Source: Chryseobacterium geocarposphaerae
GTDB taxonomy: Bacteria > Bacteroidota > Bacteroidia > Flavobacteriales > Weeksellaceae
DNA length: 64,000 nucleotides
Assembly: GCF_002797535.1 (NCBI RefSeq)
Contig: NZ_PGFD01000001.1
Location: forward strand, 2,232,001-2,296,000
Direction of reading: 5' to 3'
Shown: positions 44,035 through 52,700 of the stretch, one piece after another
How the letters are laid out: every line of letters starts with the position of its first letter
Numbering within the stretch: the stretch's first letter is position 1
Program-made: the position numbers and the translations under genes
Notes under the pieces: generated by a model
What the model was told of the DNA's origin: nothing
The model's database searches: none
The model's input: the letters and a program-made list of their open reading frames with translations, nothing else

Positions 44035-44078
44035 AGAATTTTGGGTTGTAAGATGGAAGCCGGAAGTTATAAGAATTC

Positions 44079-44471
44079 TTAAAACTTAAACCTCCTGTTT
44101 TCTTTTTTCTCCGAAAGTTTTTTTTTGGTATCCAATCTTTTCTGTTTCTTGGCTTTAGAGGGCTTTGTTGCAATCCGTTTTTTGGGAATAAATAATGCTT
44201 TATCAACAATTTCCAGGATCTTTTCAATCGCTTTATTTTTATTCATTAATTGAGTTCGACTTTCGGAAACCGTTAAGAATAAAAAACCATCTGCGTTGAT
44301 CCTGTTTTTCAATTTATCCTCAATCAAATCTTTTTGTTCATCAGTAAAAAATTCAGATTCCGAAACATTCCAAAGAACCGTCGCAGAAGTCTCCACTTTA
44401 TTCACATTCTGACCTCCTGCCCCACTGCTGCGGGAAGTTTTGAAGCTAAGTTCCTTTGAAAAATCTTTCAT
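44079..44471 (-). CDS. arfB: ArfB-type peptide chain release factor-like peptidyl-tRNA hydrolase
   Basis: This is a stalled-ribosome rescue factor that hydrolyses peptidyl-tRNA on ribosomes without a stop codon. It has 130 residues, the YaeJ/ArfB length. The catalytic motif is SSGAGGQNVNKVETSATV (about 15-32), containing GGQ. The C-terminal tail from about residue 95 is strongly basic (KKRIATKPSKAKKQKR, then KKKLSEKKENRRFKF), as needed to enter the empty mRNA channel. It lies 30 bases downstream of the MenE-like gene on the same strand. Confidence 0.93.
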   Translation of the reverse strand: MKDFSKELSFKTSRSSGAGGQNVNKVETSATVLWNVSESEFFTDEQKDLIEDKLKNRINADGFLFLTVSESRTQLMNKNKAIEKILEIVDKALFIPKKRIATKPSKAKKQKRLDTKKKLSEKKENRRFKF

Positions 44472-44501
44472 TTTAATTCTATTTAGCCATAAAGATAAAC
44501 T

Positions 44502-45524
44502 TTACAGCATATTTTTTAATTCGATTCTATTTACCTTTCCATTGGGGGTTCTCGGAATGTTTTCAATGAAAATTATTTCTTTCGGCTTGTGAAAATTTTT
44601 CTCAAAAGAAATACCCGAAATCTTTTCCAACAGATTTGCTGACTTTTTTCCTTCAATAATCAATATCAATTTCTGTCCCAAACTTTCATCAGCAATTCCT
44701 AAAAAAATAGCCTCATTGGGAATTTCTTTTTTAATTAAAGCTTCCAGTTGTTCAGGAAAAATTTTTGCCCCTCCGGAATTGATTACATTGTCCATTCTAC
44801 CTAAAAATCTAAATTGATTTTTATCTTTAATCTCAACTAAATCATTAGTTTGTAATACCTCAGCATTTACTTTTGGAGCAAAGATTTTCAGACAACCTCT
44901 CTCATCCTTAGAAATCTCGACGTTTTCAAAAGCCGTAAAAAAATCTTCCGCATTTGGAGCAATCTGTTTTAATCCAACATGAGAAAGCGTTTCCGACATT
45001 CCGTAAGTTTCAAATATTTTAGTTGAAGAATTTGAAAGTCTGAGTGTTTGATAAATTTTCTTTTTTAAACTTTCAGAAACCGCTGCTCCACCAATAATCA
45101 GATTTTTAATTAAATGCAGTTTACCCAAAGAATTTTCTACCTGAAGCGGCGTCATGGCACAAAAGTCAATTTCCTCGTTCAGATCTTCAATTGGTCTTGT
45201 AGAAGGATCAACAATTATTAGTTTTAGTTTTCTGATGACAGACCGAACAACCATCATTTTCCCTGAAATATATTCAACAGGCAAACAGATTAAAGCAGTA
45301 TTCCCTTCTTCTAATTCTAAAAAATTGCAGGTCATTTCTGCAGAATTAATCATTTTCTTTTTCTCAATATCAAATATCTTTGGAACCCCCGTAGACCCCG
45401 AAGTCTGTACTTTTACCGTTTCGGAATCTGAAAACCATTCCTCCAAGAAACTTTTAATTTTAATTTCAAATTCGGTTTCAAAAGATAATTGATTAATATT
45501 GAGATTATTGAAGTCTATCAGCAT
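44502..45524 (-). CDS. menE: AMP-binding acyl-CoA synthetase, o-succinylbenzoate-CoA ligase-like
   Basis: The protein has 340 residues, short for the ANL superfamily but usual for flavobacterial MenE candidates. The phosphate loop is VQTSGSTGVPKIFDIEKKKM (about 40-59). The A5 motif is FETYGMSETLSHVG. The A7/A8 hinge is FLGRMDNVINSGGAKIFPEQLE, and the C-terminal catalytic lysine lies in PRTPNGKVNR. Family context: MenE activates o-succinylbenzoate for menaquinone synthesis, the quinone this genome's NDH-2 would use. The specificity is inferred from size and pattern; no other men genes are in the window. Confidence 0.72.
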   Translation of the reverse strand: MLIDFNNLNINQLSFETEFEIKIKSFLEEWFSDSETVKVQTSGSTGVPKIFDIEKKKMINSAEMTCNFLELEEGNTALICLPVEYISGKMMVVRSVIRKLKLIIVDPSTRPIEDLNEEIDFCAMTPLQVENSLGKLHLIKNLIIGGAAVSESLKKKIYQTLRLSNSSTKIFETYGMSETLSHVGLKQIAPNAEDFFTAFENVEISKDERGCLKIFAPKVNAEVLQTNDLVEIKDKNQFRFLGRMDNVINSGGAKIFPEQLEALIKKEIPNEAIFLGIADESLGQKLILIIEGKKSANLLEKISGISFEKNFHKPKEIIFIENIPRTPNGKVNRIELKNML

Positions 45525-45576
45525 AATTAGCGGGAATAAAAACTACAGTAAATTTAAAAAAAATTGTAAAAAGTTC

Positions 45577-45606
45577 TTGCATGTAATGAAAAAAGCTGTA
45601 AATTTG
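45577..45606 (+). promoter_or_regulatory. tRNA-Gln promoter, TTG-N19-TAAATTTG
   Basis: TTG (45577-45579), a 19-base spacer and TAAATTTG (45599-45606) match the consensus exactly. The box is followed by CACC, 18 bases before the mature tRNA. Confidence 0.85.
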
Positions 45607-45624
45607 CACCACTAAAACAAACAG

Positions 45625-45695
45625 AGACTCATGGTGTAGCGGTAACACTACTGATTTTGGTTCAGTCATCTGGGGTTCGAATCCCTGTGAGTCTA
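45625..45695 (+). tRNA. tRNA-Gln (anticodon UUG)
   Basis: The cloverleaf is complete. Acceptor arms AGACTCA and TGAGTCT pair over seven bases. The D arm is GTGT-AGCGGTA-ACAC. The anticodon arm is ACTGA-TTTTGGT-TCAGT with anticodon TTG. The T arm has loop TTCGAAT with stem TGGGG/CCCTG (two wobble pairs). The discriminator is A. CCA is not encoded. It has its own consensus promoter and terminator. Confidence 0.96.
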
Positions 45696-45696
45696 C

Positions 45697-45732
45697 GAAA
45701 AACCATCCTTTTCCAGGATGGTTTTTTTTATT
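45697..45732 (+). terminator. tRNA-Gln terminator
   Basis: The arms aaccatcct and aggatggtt extend with A/T pairs, with loop tttcc, and a T-run follows. Confidence 0.88.
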
Positions 45733-45764
45733 TATCAATTCAATATTTAGTCAATATAAAAAAC

Positions 45765-46058
45765 TTACAAATAATCCTTAGGAATAGCGATATTATTTTT
45801 TTTCATGTACTCTACAAGATCATGAAATTTATTTTCGTATTCATCATTTCCGCATTTATGAGAAATACTACAGATATCCGAAGGCTTAATTTCTAAAATC
45901 TCCGAAATCTTAGTTAAAATTTCCAGATTGATCTTCACCTTAGAATTTTCTATATCAGAGTAAGCTTTCTGAGAAATCCCCATCTCAAAAGCCATATATT
46001 CCTGAGTGAAATCCCTTTCTCTCCGTATTTTCCTTATATTTTGTCCGCACACTTTCAT
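45765..46058 (-). CDS. XRE family helix-turn-helix regulator
   Basis: The protein has 97 residues from the ATG at 46058; a GTG three bases earlier is also possible. The N-terminal HTH of the Cro/C1 type spans about 5-60 (QNIRKIRRERDFTQEYMAFEMGISQKAYSDIENSKVKINLEILTKI). The C-terminal about 35 residues carry two cysteines and a histidine (DICSISHKCGNDE) and end in YMKKNNIAIPKDYL. It is divergent from ccoNO across a 180-base spacer. That makes it a candidate local regulator, which is inference only. Confidence 0.85.
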   Translation of the reverse strand: MKVCGQNIRKIRRERDFTQEYMAFEMGISQKAYSDIENSKVKINLEILTKISEILEIKPSDICSISHKCGNDEYENKFHDLVEYMKKNNIAIPKDYL

Positions 46059-46240
46059 CACTTCTTGTTTTTAGTAGTTTTCGGTATATTTTAGAAGTAT
46101 ATCTATTAGACTTACACAAAGTTAGTGAATACCTTTGGCAAAACATTATTACGCTGCATGATATTTAAAACTTAAGCCGAAAATTTGCTCAGAGCTTCTG
46201 TTTTAAAGTAAATATTACCTCAGTACAACACATAGGAATT

Positions 46241-48520
46241 ATGGAGACGCAAAAATTTAATTATGACAATACTATTGTCAGAGCATTCCTCTATGCTACA
46301 ATTGCATTCGGTTTAGTCGGTTTTTTACTCGGACTTACCGCTGCACTGATGCTTTTTTATCCTGAACTTCCCGAATTTTTATTCGGAACAGATGATACCA
46401 CCATTAAAAGTTTAGCATCTGGGAACATTCAGGGACTGATTAATACACAAGGAGCCCTTGGTTTCGGAAGGATCAGAATGTTGCATACGAGTGCGGTGAT
46501 TTTTGCTTTTGTCTGTAATTCCTTTTTCTGTGGCGCCTACTACAGTATGCAGAGATTACTTAAAACAAGAATGTACAGTGACACCTTATCATGGATACAT
46601 TTCTGGACCTGGCAAATCATGATTGTCAGTGTAGTGATTACTTTCCTTATGGGAATCAATACCTCTAAAGAATATGCAGAACACGAATGGCCAATTGATA
46701 TTTTAATAACAGTTTCATGGGTTGTGTTCGGGATCAATATGTTCGGAACAATCGCCAAAAGACGTGTAAGACATTTATATGTTGCCATCTGGTTTTTCAT
46801 CGGAACCTGGATTGCAGTAGCCATGCTTCATATTTTCAATAATCTTGAAGTCCCGTTATCATTCACAAGCTGGAAATCCTATTCGATCTATGCAGGAGCA
46901 AAAGATGCCTTGGTTCAGTGGTGGTACGGTCACAATGCAGTAGCATTCGTATTAACGACCCCGGTTTTAGGCTTGATGTATTATTTCTTACCAAAAGCTG
47001 CAGATAGACCCGTTTTTTCTTATAAATTGTCTATTATTCACTTCTGGTCACTCATCTTCGTTTATCTTTGGGCAGGACCGCACCATTTGCAATACACTGC
47101 GCTCCCAGCTTGGGCGCAAGCGGTAGGAACAGGTTTCTCAATTATGCTGATTGCACCATCTTGGGGAGGTATGCTGAACGGGCTTTTAACCTTAAGAGGA
47201 GCCTGGGATAAAGTAAGAGAAAATCCTATTCTAAAATTCTTCGTTGTAGCTGTTACGTGTTACGGTATGGCAACGTTTGAAGGTCCGCTTTTAGCAACAA
47301 AATCTTTAAACAAAATAGGGCATTATACCGATTGGGTAATTGGTCACGTACACATCGGAGCTCTTGGCTGGAACGGTTTCATGGCTTTTGGTATCGTCTA
47401 CTATCTTATCCCTGTCATGTGGAGAACACCACTTTGGTCTAAGAAACTTGCCAACTGGCATTTCTGGCTGGGAACTTTAGGAATTATTTTCTACGCCGTT
47501 CCAATGTATATTTCAGGATTTACTCAGGGGTTAATGTGGAAACAATTCAACCCGGACGGAACTTTATTGTGGAAAAACTGGCTGGATACCGTAACTGCAA
47601 TCATTCCATATTATAAAATGAGATTTTTGGGTGGCTTATTTTATATCTCAGGAGCTATTTTAATGGTTGTAAACGTTATAAAAACCATCAGAGCCGGATC
47701 ATTCCAGAGAGAAGTTCCTGCAGAAGCACCTGCATTGGCCAATATCGGAAGTACGAGAAAAGAAGGGGAAGGAATCCATTTATGGCTGGAAAGAACTCCG
47801 AAATTATTATCAATATTAGCTTTCATCACCATTGCCATTGGAGGATTGGTAGAAATTATACCGACATTAACTTTAAAGCAAAGTGTACCAACCATTACCG
47901 CCGTTAAACCTTATTCGCCGCTAGAGTTGGAAGGAAGAGATTTATACATCCGCGAAGGTTGTAATGCCTGTCACTCACAAATGATACGACCATTCAGGGA
48001 CGAGATTGTAAGATTTGAAGGCAAGAACGGGCAGTATTCTAAAGCCGGAGAATTTATTTATGACAGACCTTTCCTTTGGGGATCGAAAAGAACAGGACCT
48101 GACTTACATAGAGAAGGAGGAAGAAATCCTGATTCATGGCACTTCAAACATATGTACAACCCGAGAATTACCTCAGCAGGATCCATTATGCCACGTTTTC
48201 CCTGGTTGATTACAAACAAACTGGACAAAACAAAAATGGTGGACAAAATGAAACTGATGAAAAACTATTTCGACGTTCCATACACAAAAGCTGAAATAGA
48301 TTCCGCCAATCAATGGGCCAATAATCAGGCTGCAGGAATTGTAAAAAGAATTTATTCCGAAGCTACCGATGTGAAAGAACAGATTGAAAAAGACAGAGCT
48401 GCAAAAGGAGCAACATTCGTTCCGCTTGAGCAAAGAGAGATTGTAGCCATGATCGCCTATCTGCAAAGATTAGGAACCGATATCAAAACGACTCAGATTC
48501 AAACCGCAAGTGCAGAATAA
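46241..48520 (+). CDS. ccoNO: cbb3-type cytochrome c oxidase, fused CcoN-CcoO
   Basis: The protein has 759 residues. The N-terminal CcoN part (about 1-480) is a twelve-helix heme-copper oxidase core, with HTSAVIFAFVCNSFFCGAYY, WWYGHNAVAFVLTTPVLGLMYYFLPK, YLWAGPHHLQYTALPAWAQ (copper-B histidines) and WVIGHVHIGALGWNGFM (heme ligands). The C-terminal CcoO part (about 530-759) carries one c-type heme site, REGCNACHSQMIRPFRDE. Fusion of CcoN and CcoO is typical of Bacteroidetes. The complex is the high-affinity terminal oxidase used at low oxygen. It is followed 16 bases later by ccoP. Confidence 0.95.
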   Translation: METQKFNYDNTIVRAFLYATIAFGLVGFLLGLTAALMLFYPELPEFLFGTDDTTIKSLASGNIQGLINTQGALGFGRIRMLHTSAVIFAFVCNSFFCGAYYSMQRLLKTRMYSDTLSWIHFWTWQIMIVSVVITFLMGINTSKEYAEHEWPIDILITVSWVVFGINMFGTIAKRRVRHLYVAIWFFIGTWIAVAMLHIFNNLEVPLSFTSWKSYSIYAGAKDALVQWWYGHNAVAFVLTTPVLGLMYYFLPKAADRPVFSYKLSIIHFWSLIFVYLWAGPHHLQYTALPAWAQAVGTGFSIMLIAPSWGGMLNGLLTLRGAWDKVRENPILKFFVVAVTCYGMATFEGPLLATKSLNKIGHYTDWVIGHVHIGALGWNGFMAFGIVYYLIPVMWRTPLWSKKLANWHFWLGTLGIIFYAVPMYISGFTQGLMWKQFNPDGTLLWKNWLDTVTAIIPYYKMRFLGGLFYISGAILMVVNVIKTIRAGSFQREVPAEAPALANIGSTRKEGEGIHLWLERTPKLLSILAFITIAIGGLVEIIPTLTLKQSVPTITAVKPYSPLELEGRDLYIREGCNACHSQMIRPFRDEIVRFEGKNGQYSKAGEFIYDRPFLWGSKRTGPDLHREGGRNPDSWHFKHMYNPRITSAGSIMPRFPWLITNKLDKTKMVDKMKLMKNYFDVPYTKAEIDSANQWANNQAAGIVKRIYSEATDVKEQIEKDRAAKGATFVPLEQREIVAMIAYLQRLGTDIKTTQIQTASAE

Positions 48521-48536
48521 TTTAAATTGAATTACA

Positions 48537-49427
48537 ATGAAAACAAGAACCCCTATTTCCATATATATCCTTGTCACAATAGGTTTGACGATCATGGCGT
48601 TCGAAATGTTCGCGCACGATTCAGGATATTTCTCTTCACCTTTTTTCTGGGGATTGATGCTGATTGCAATTATTCTTCTGTTGATCATGAATTCGATTGG
48701 AGATTTAATTGAAAACCAGAATTTCACCAAATTATCAGCTGAAGAAAAAGCTGAATATTTAAAAGATAAAAACACTCCCTATTTCCAGAAACTTTGGAAT
48801 TCGGCTTTCAAAAAACAGTCTGCTACTGAAGAAAAAGACATTCTTATTGATCATGGTTTCGATGGAATTACAGAGCTCGACAACTCACTTCCAAAATGGT
48901 GGATCGGCCTGTTTTATTTCGGGTGCATCTTCTGTGCGGTATATCTTACAGCCTTTGCCTTCACAGATTACGCCCATCCTGAAGCAGAATTAAACCATGA
49001 AACGAAACAGATGCTCGCATCTATCGAAGAATATGAAAAAAATGCACCACAGGTAACACTTGAAACCGCAAAATACAGTGCAGATAATATTGCAGAAGGT
49101 CAGGAATTATTTAAAACCAACTGTGTCACATGTCATGGCGATAACGGGAAAGGAGGAATTGGTCCAAATTTAACCGATACCCATTGGATCAATGTAAAAC
49201 AAAAAAGCTTATTCAAAAATGTAATCTGGATGCTTGAAAACGGATCGCCCAACAATCCTACGATGAGACCATTTATCAAAGAGGGAACCATTACAGGAAG
49301 AGATGCTGAAAAAATTGCGGCTTACATATATCATATCAATCAGGAAACCGCTCCTATCACTCCTGCTCAAGGAGGTGCCCCTCCACAAGGTGAAGAGGTA
49401 AAATGGGAGAACGGAAATAATGAATAA
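48537..49427 (+). CDS. ccoP: cbb3-type cytochrome c oxidase subunit CcoP
   Basis: The protein has 296 residues. Hydrophobic helices lie at about 7-26 (ISIYILVTIGLTIMAFEMFA), 33-52 (FFWGLMLIAIILLLIMNSIG) and 120-143 (LPKWWIGLFYFGCIFCAVYLTAFAF). The CcoP N-terminal signature (LPKWWIGLFY) is present. One c-type heme site, NCVTCHGDNGKGGIGPNLTD, lies near 193-212, and a distal methionine candidate lies in NPTMRPF. Classical proteobacterial CcoP has two hemes; this one has one. No ccoG, ccoH, ccoI or ccoS follows. Confidence 0.92.
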   Translation: MKTRTPISIYILVTIGLTIMAFEMFAHDSGYFSSPFFWGLMLIAIILLLIMNSIGDLIENQNFTKLSAEEKAEYLKDKNTPYFQKLWNSAFKKQSATEEKDILIDHGFDGITELDNSLPKWWIGLFYFGCIFCAVYLTAFAFTDYAHPEAELNHETKQMLASIEEYEKNAPQVTLETAKYSADNIAEGQELFKTNCVTCHGDNGKGGIGPNLTDTHWINVKQKSLFKNVIWMLENGSPNNPTMRPFIKEGTITGRDAEKIAAYIYHINQETAPITPAQGGAPPQGEEVKWENGNNE

Positions 49428-49460
49428 AATTTTTTATCTCAACATACAAACCATGCCAAT

Positions 49461-49545
49461 GCCCCCTTTGAATAACTAAACTAACATTTGAAACTTCATT
49501 TTTGCTAACCTTTTCAACATAGAAAATGATAAAAAGGGGGCTTTT
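49461..49545. other. Long-loop inverted repeat after ccoP
   Basis: The arms gccccctttg (49461-49470, nine bases pairing) and aaagggggc (49533-49541) are separated by about 63 bases and followed by TTTT. It may act as a terminator for ccoP or be part of a larger RNA with the next element. The intervening sequence is AT-rich and non-coding. Confidence 0.5.
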
Positions 49546-49551
49546 AAAAAC

Positions 49552-49645
49552 AAAAAATCCGCACCTTGACTGTCTTCATCAACTAATTCACTTGACGACA
49601 ACTAAACTTAAATTCCATAAATGGACAGTCAAGGCAGGATTTTTG
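49552..49645. ncRNA. Candidate structured RNA: two-step inverted repeat between ccoP and tamB
   Basis: The outer arms aaaaatcc (49553-49560) and ggattttt (49637-49644) pair over eight bases. After a small 3x2 internal loop, the inner arms ccttgactgtc (49564-49574) and gacagtcaagg (49624-49634) pair perfectly over eleven bases. They enclose 49 bases with no ORF. The stem, a large terminal bubble and A/T-rich ends resemble a small noncoding RNA such as the 6S-like RNAs of flavobacteria, but also an attC-like or mobile-element end. The orientation is not settled, as both ends carry T-runs on the respective strand. Confidence 0.4.
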
Positions 49646-49692
49646 TATTCATAAAAGAGTATCACTGCAGATAGATAATAAATTCGTATTAT

Positions 49693-49700
49693 TATATTTG
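49693..49700 (+). promoter_or_regulatory. -7 box (TATATTTG) of tamB
   Basis: The box matches TAnnTTTG exactly. It includes the TTG at 49698 that opens the long frame, arguing for the later TTG start at 49719. Confidence 0.5.
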
Positions 49701-49718
49701 TCTAAAACCGAATCACTC

Positions 49719-52700
49719 TTGAAACTGAAAATCAATAAAAGAAAGCTCTTAAGGCGATTCCTCATAACCTTTATTTCCATATTGGTTTTTCTTATCCTGC
49801 TTGTTTTTAGTTTAAGGCTTCCGGCTGTTCAAAACTTCATAAAGGATAAACTGGTCGTCTATCTTGAAAAGAAAATTAAAACCAAAGTAAGCCTCGAAAG
49901 AGTTTATATAGGATTTCCAAACAGTCTTGTTATGGAAAATTTGTATTTAAAAGGACAGGATGTTGATACGCTTCTGGCCGTAAAAAAACTTGACGTTGGA
50001 TTAAATATGCTTAAACTGATCAATTCCACAGCAGATATTACTTCGGTGGATTTGGAGGGCGCAAGAGCCAATGTCATAAGAAAGCCAAACGGGAAATTCA
50101 ACTTCGATTATATTATTGATGCTTTTGCCACCAGTGATAAAGAAGAAAGTCCATCGAAACCTTTCATTATTTCCTTAGATAAAATTAAACTAAAAGATAT
50201 TGGCATTACTTTCAACGACCAGCAATCCAGAAATGATATAAAACTTTACTTTGCATCTTTTGACACAAGAGTAAAAACCTTCGATTTAGCTAACAACAAG
50301 TATGCTGTTAATGACATTAATCTTGACGGATTAAAGCTAAAATTAAAACAGGATCTCGTAGAAGAAGTCTCTAAGAAAGTTGAAAAGAAAGTCGATTCTC
50401 TTAATAATAAAAAGCCGATGCAGATTGGTTTAAGAGGAATAAAACTTACCAACTTCGATATTGATTACGGCGACGACAATACCAAAACTTTCGCAAAAGT
50501 ATTATTCAAAGAACTCAGCACAAAAGTCAATAAGCTTGATCTGGAAAACAATGCATATAGCATAGATAATATTTTCCTTTCCGGCGCAGCTATTAATGCC
50601 AATCTTTATCTTCCGGCTCAGAATGCGAATCCTAAAAACAGCAAAGAATCTGAAGCCTCAAAAGTAACGGATAAAGAAAAAGCACTGAATCTGTTACTCG
50701 GAAAATTGGTATTAAATGATGTAAAAGTTGCCTACAACAATACTGCCATCGCTGCTACAAAGCAAGGAATGGATTTCAATCACATGAATTTTTCCAAAAT
50801 GAATGTCGAGGTAAGAAGTTTCAGAATGCAGGACAATACGTTTGCCGGAACCGTGAGCTCAGCAGAAATTCAGGAAGCAAGAGGAATGGATATTCAAAAG
50901 TTCAATACGGATTTTGTATATAATGACAAGGAGGCCTATCTAAAGGATCTTTATCTGCAGACTCCAAAAACATTGCTACGTGATGAGGTTATTTTAAATT
51001 ATAATTCTATTGAACAATTAAATTCCAATTTAGGAGCCGTAAAAATTTCAGCCAATATCAAAGATTCCAGAATTGGTTTTGCAGATATCCTGAATTTGGC
51101 TCCGACTTTGAGAAATACCGTTCCTTTTAACAAATATCCAAATGCCATTTTAAATGTAAATGCCAACGTAAAAGGAAGTGTCAACGATTTATTGATCAAC
51201 AATCTCAAGCTTTCAGGTTTAGATCAGTTAAGAGTTGCTGCATCAGGAAGAATCAGAAACGCGATGAATCCTGAGAATTTATATTATGATTTGAGGATTA
51301 CAGAATTGTCTTCATCCGCAAAAACGATTTTCAATTTAGTTCCGAAAAATACAATTCCTTCCACTATTTCTCTACCTTCCCATATGAGCATCAAAGGAAT
51401 AGCAAAAGGAACCACCAAAGTGGTGGATGCCAATCTGAACCTCTACTCCAGTCTTGGTAACGCAGCTGTTATTGCCAAAGTAGATATGCGAAGAAAAAAT
51501 CATGAACTGTATGATGTAAAAGCCAATCTACAGGGATTACAGATCGGGAAAATCATCCAGAATAAAGATATAGGAGCAATTTCGGCGCAGATTTATGCCA
51601 AAGGAGAAAGTTTTGATTTCAAAAATGCAAAAGCAGATTTAAAAGGTCATGTTGCATCAGCAGTTTATAAAGGATACCGTTACCAAAACATGAACCTTAC
51701 GGGAAAAATCAATCGTGGAGCCTATCATATTGTTCTCAACTCAAAAGACCCGAATGCTAGTCTATTGCTAACGGCTTCCGGAGTTTACAACGAGAAAAAT
51801 CCTACGGTAAAAGTGAATGGTGAAGTGATAAAACTGGATGTGAACAAACTTGGATTCTACGAAAAACCAATGATTATCGCAGGAAAAATAGATGGCGATT
51901 TTACCAATCTGGATCCGGACAATCTGAATGGCTATCTAACTTTAAAAGATTTTGCTTTTTCGGATACCAAAGAAGTGTATCCTGTTCAGGAACTGAATCT
52001 GAAAGCTTCTTCAACTGCTGATTCTACCAATATTGTTCTCAACTCTCAGGTTGCAGATATAGAGCTGAAAGGAAAATACAAACTGACCCAGATTTTTGGC
52101 TCTTTATCGAATACCATTAATCAGTATTATCAGTTCCAAAAGCCGGGAAAGGCTCAGAAAATTCAGCAGGGACAGTTCTTTACCTTTAGTGCAAAAATTA
52201 AAAATGATGATATCATCAGAAAGTTTGTTCCTGATCTGAAAAGTTTTGAAACCATTAATCTGACCGGAAATTATGATGCCGATTCTCAGAAAATTGAAAT
52301 CGACGGACAAATTCCACAGCTTCTGTATGGGGAAAATTCCATTGAAAATGCAACGTTAAAAGTAACCAACGAGAACCAGGCGTTACAATACAACCTATTT
52401 GTCGCAGGATTAAAAAGCTCAAGTTTTGCCCTAAACAAAGTAAATATTGGTGGCGATGTTTCAAATAACATTATCAATTACAGCATCACGACAAAAGATC
52501 AAAAAGATGAAACTCAATTCCTGATTGCCGGAAATGCAAAATCATTGAATGACATCACAGAAATATCTTTAAATCCGAATGGCTTAAAATTAAATTACAC
52601 CGACTGGACAGTTTCAGAAGGGAACAAAATACAGATCGGAAATAAAGGAATTTTTGCAGATAATTTCAGACTTTCAAATGGAGGAAGTGAGATTTTATTA

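Noticed and set aside
45765..46058. XRE gene as antitoxin of a toxin-antitoxin pair
   Set aside because: No small toxin-like ORF is adjacent on the same strand; the neighbours are tRNA-Gln and the divergent ccoNO.
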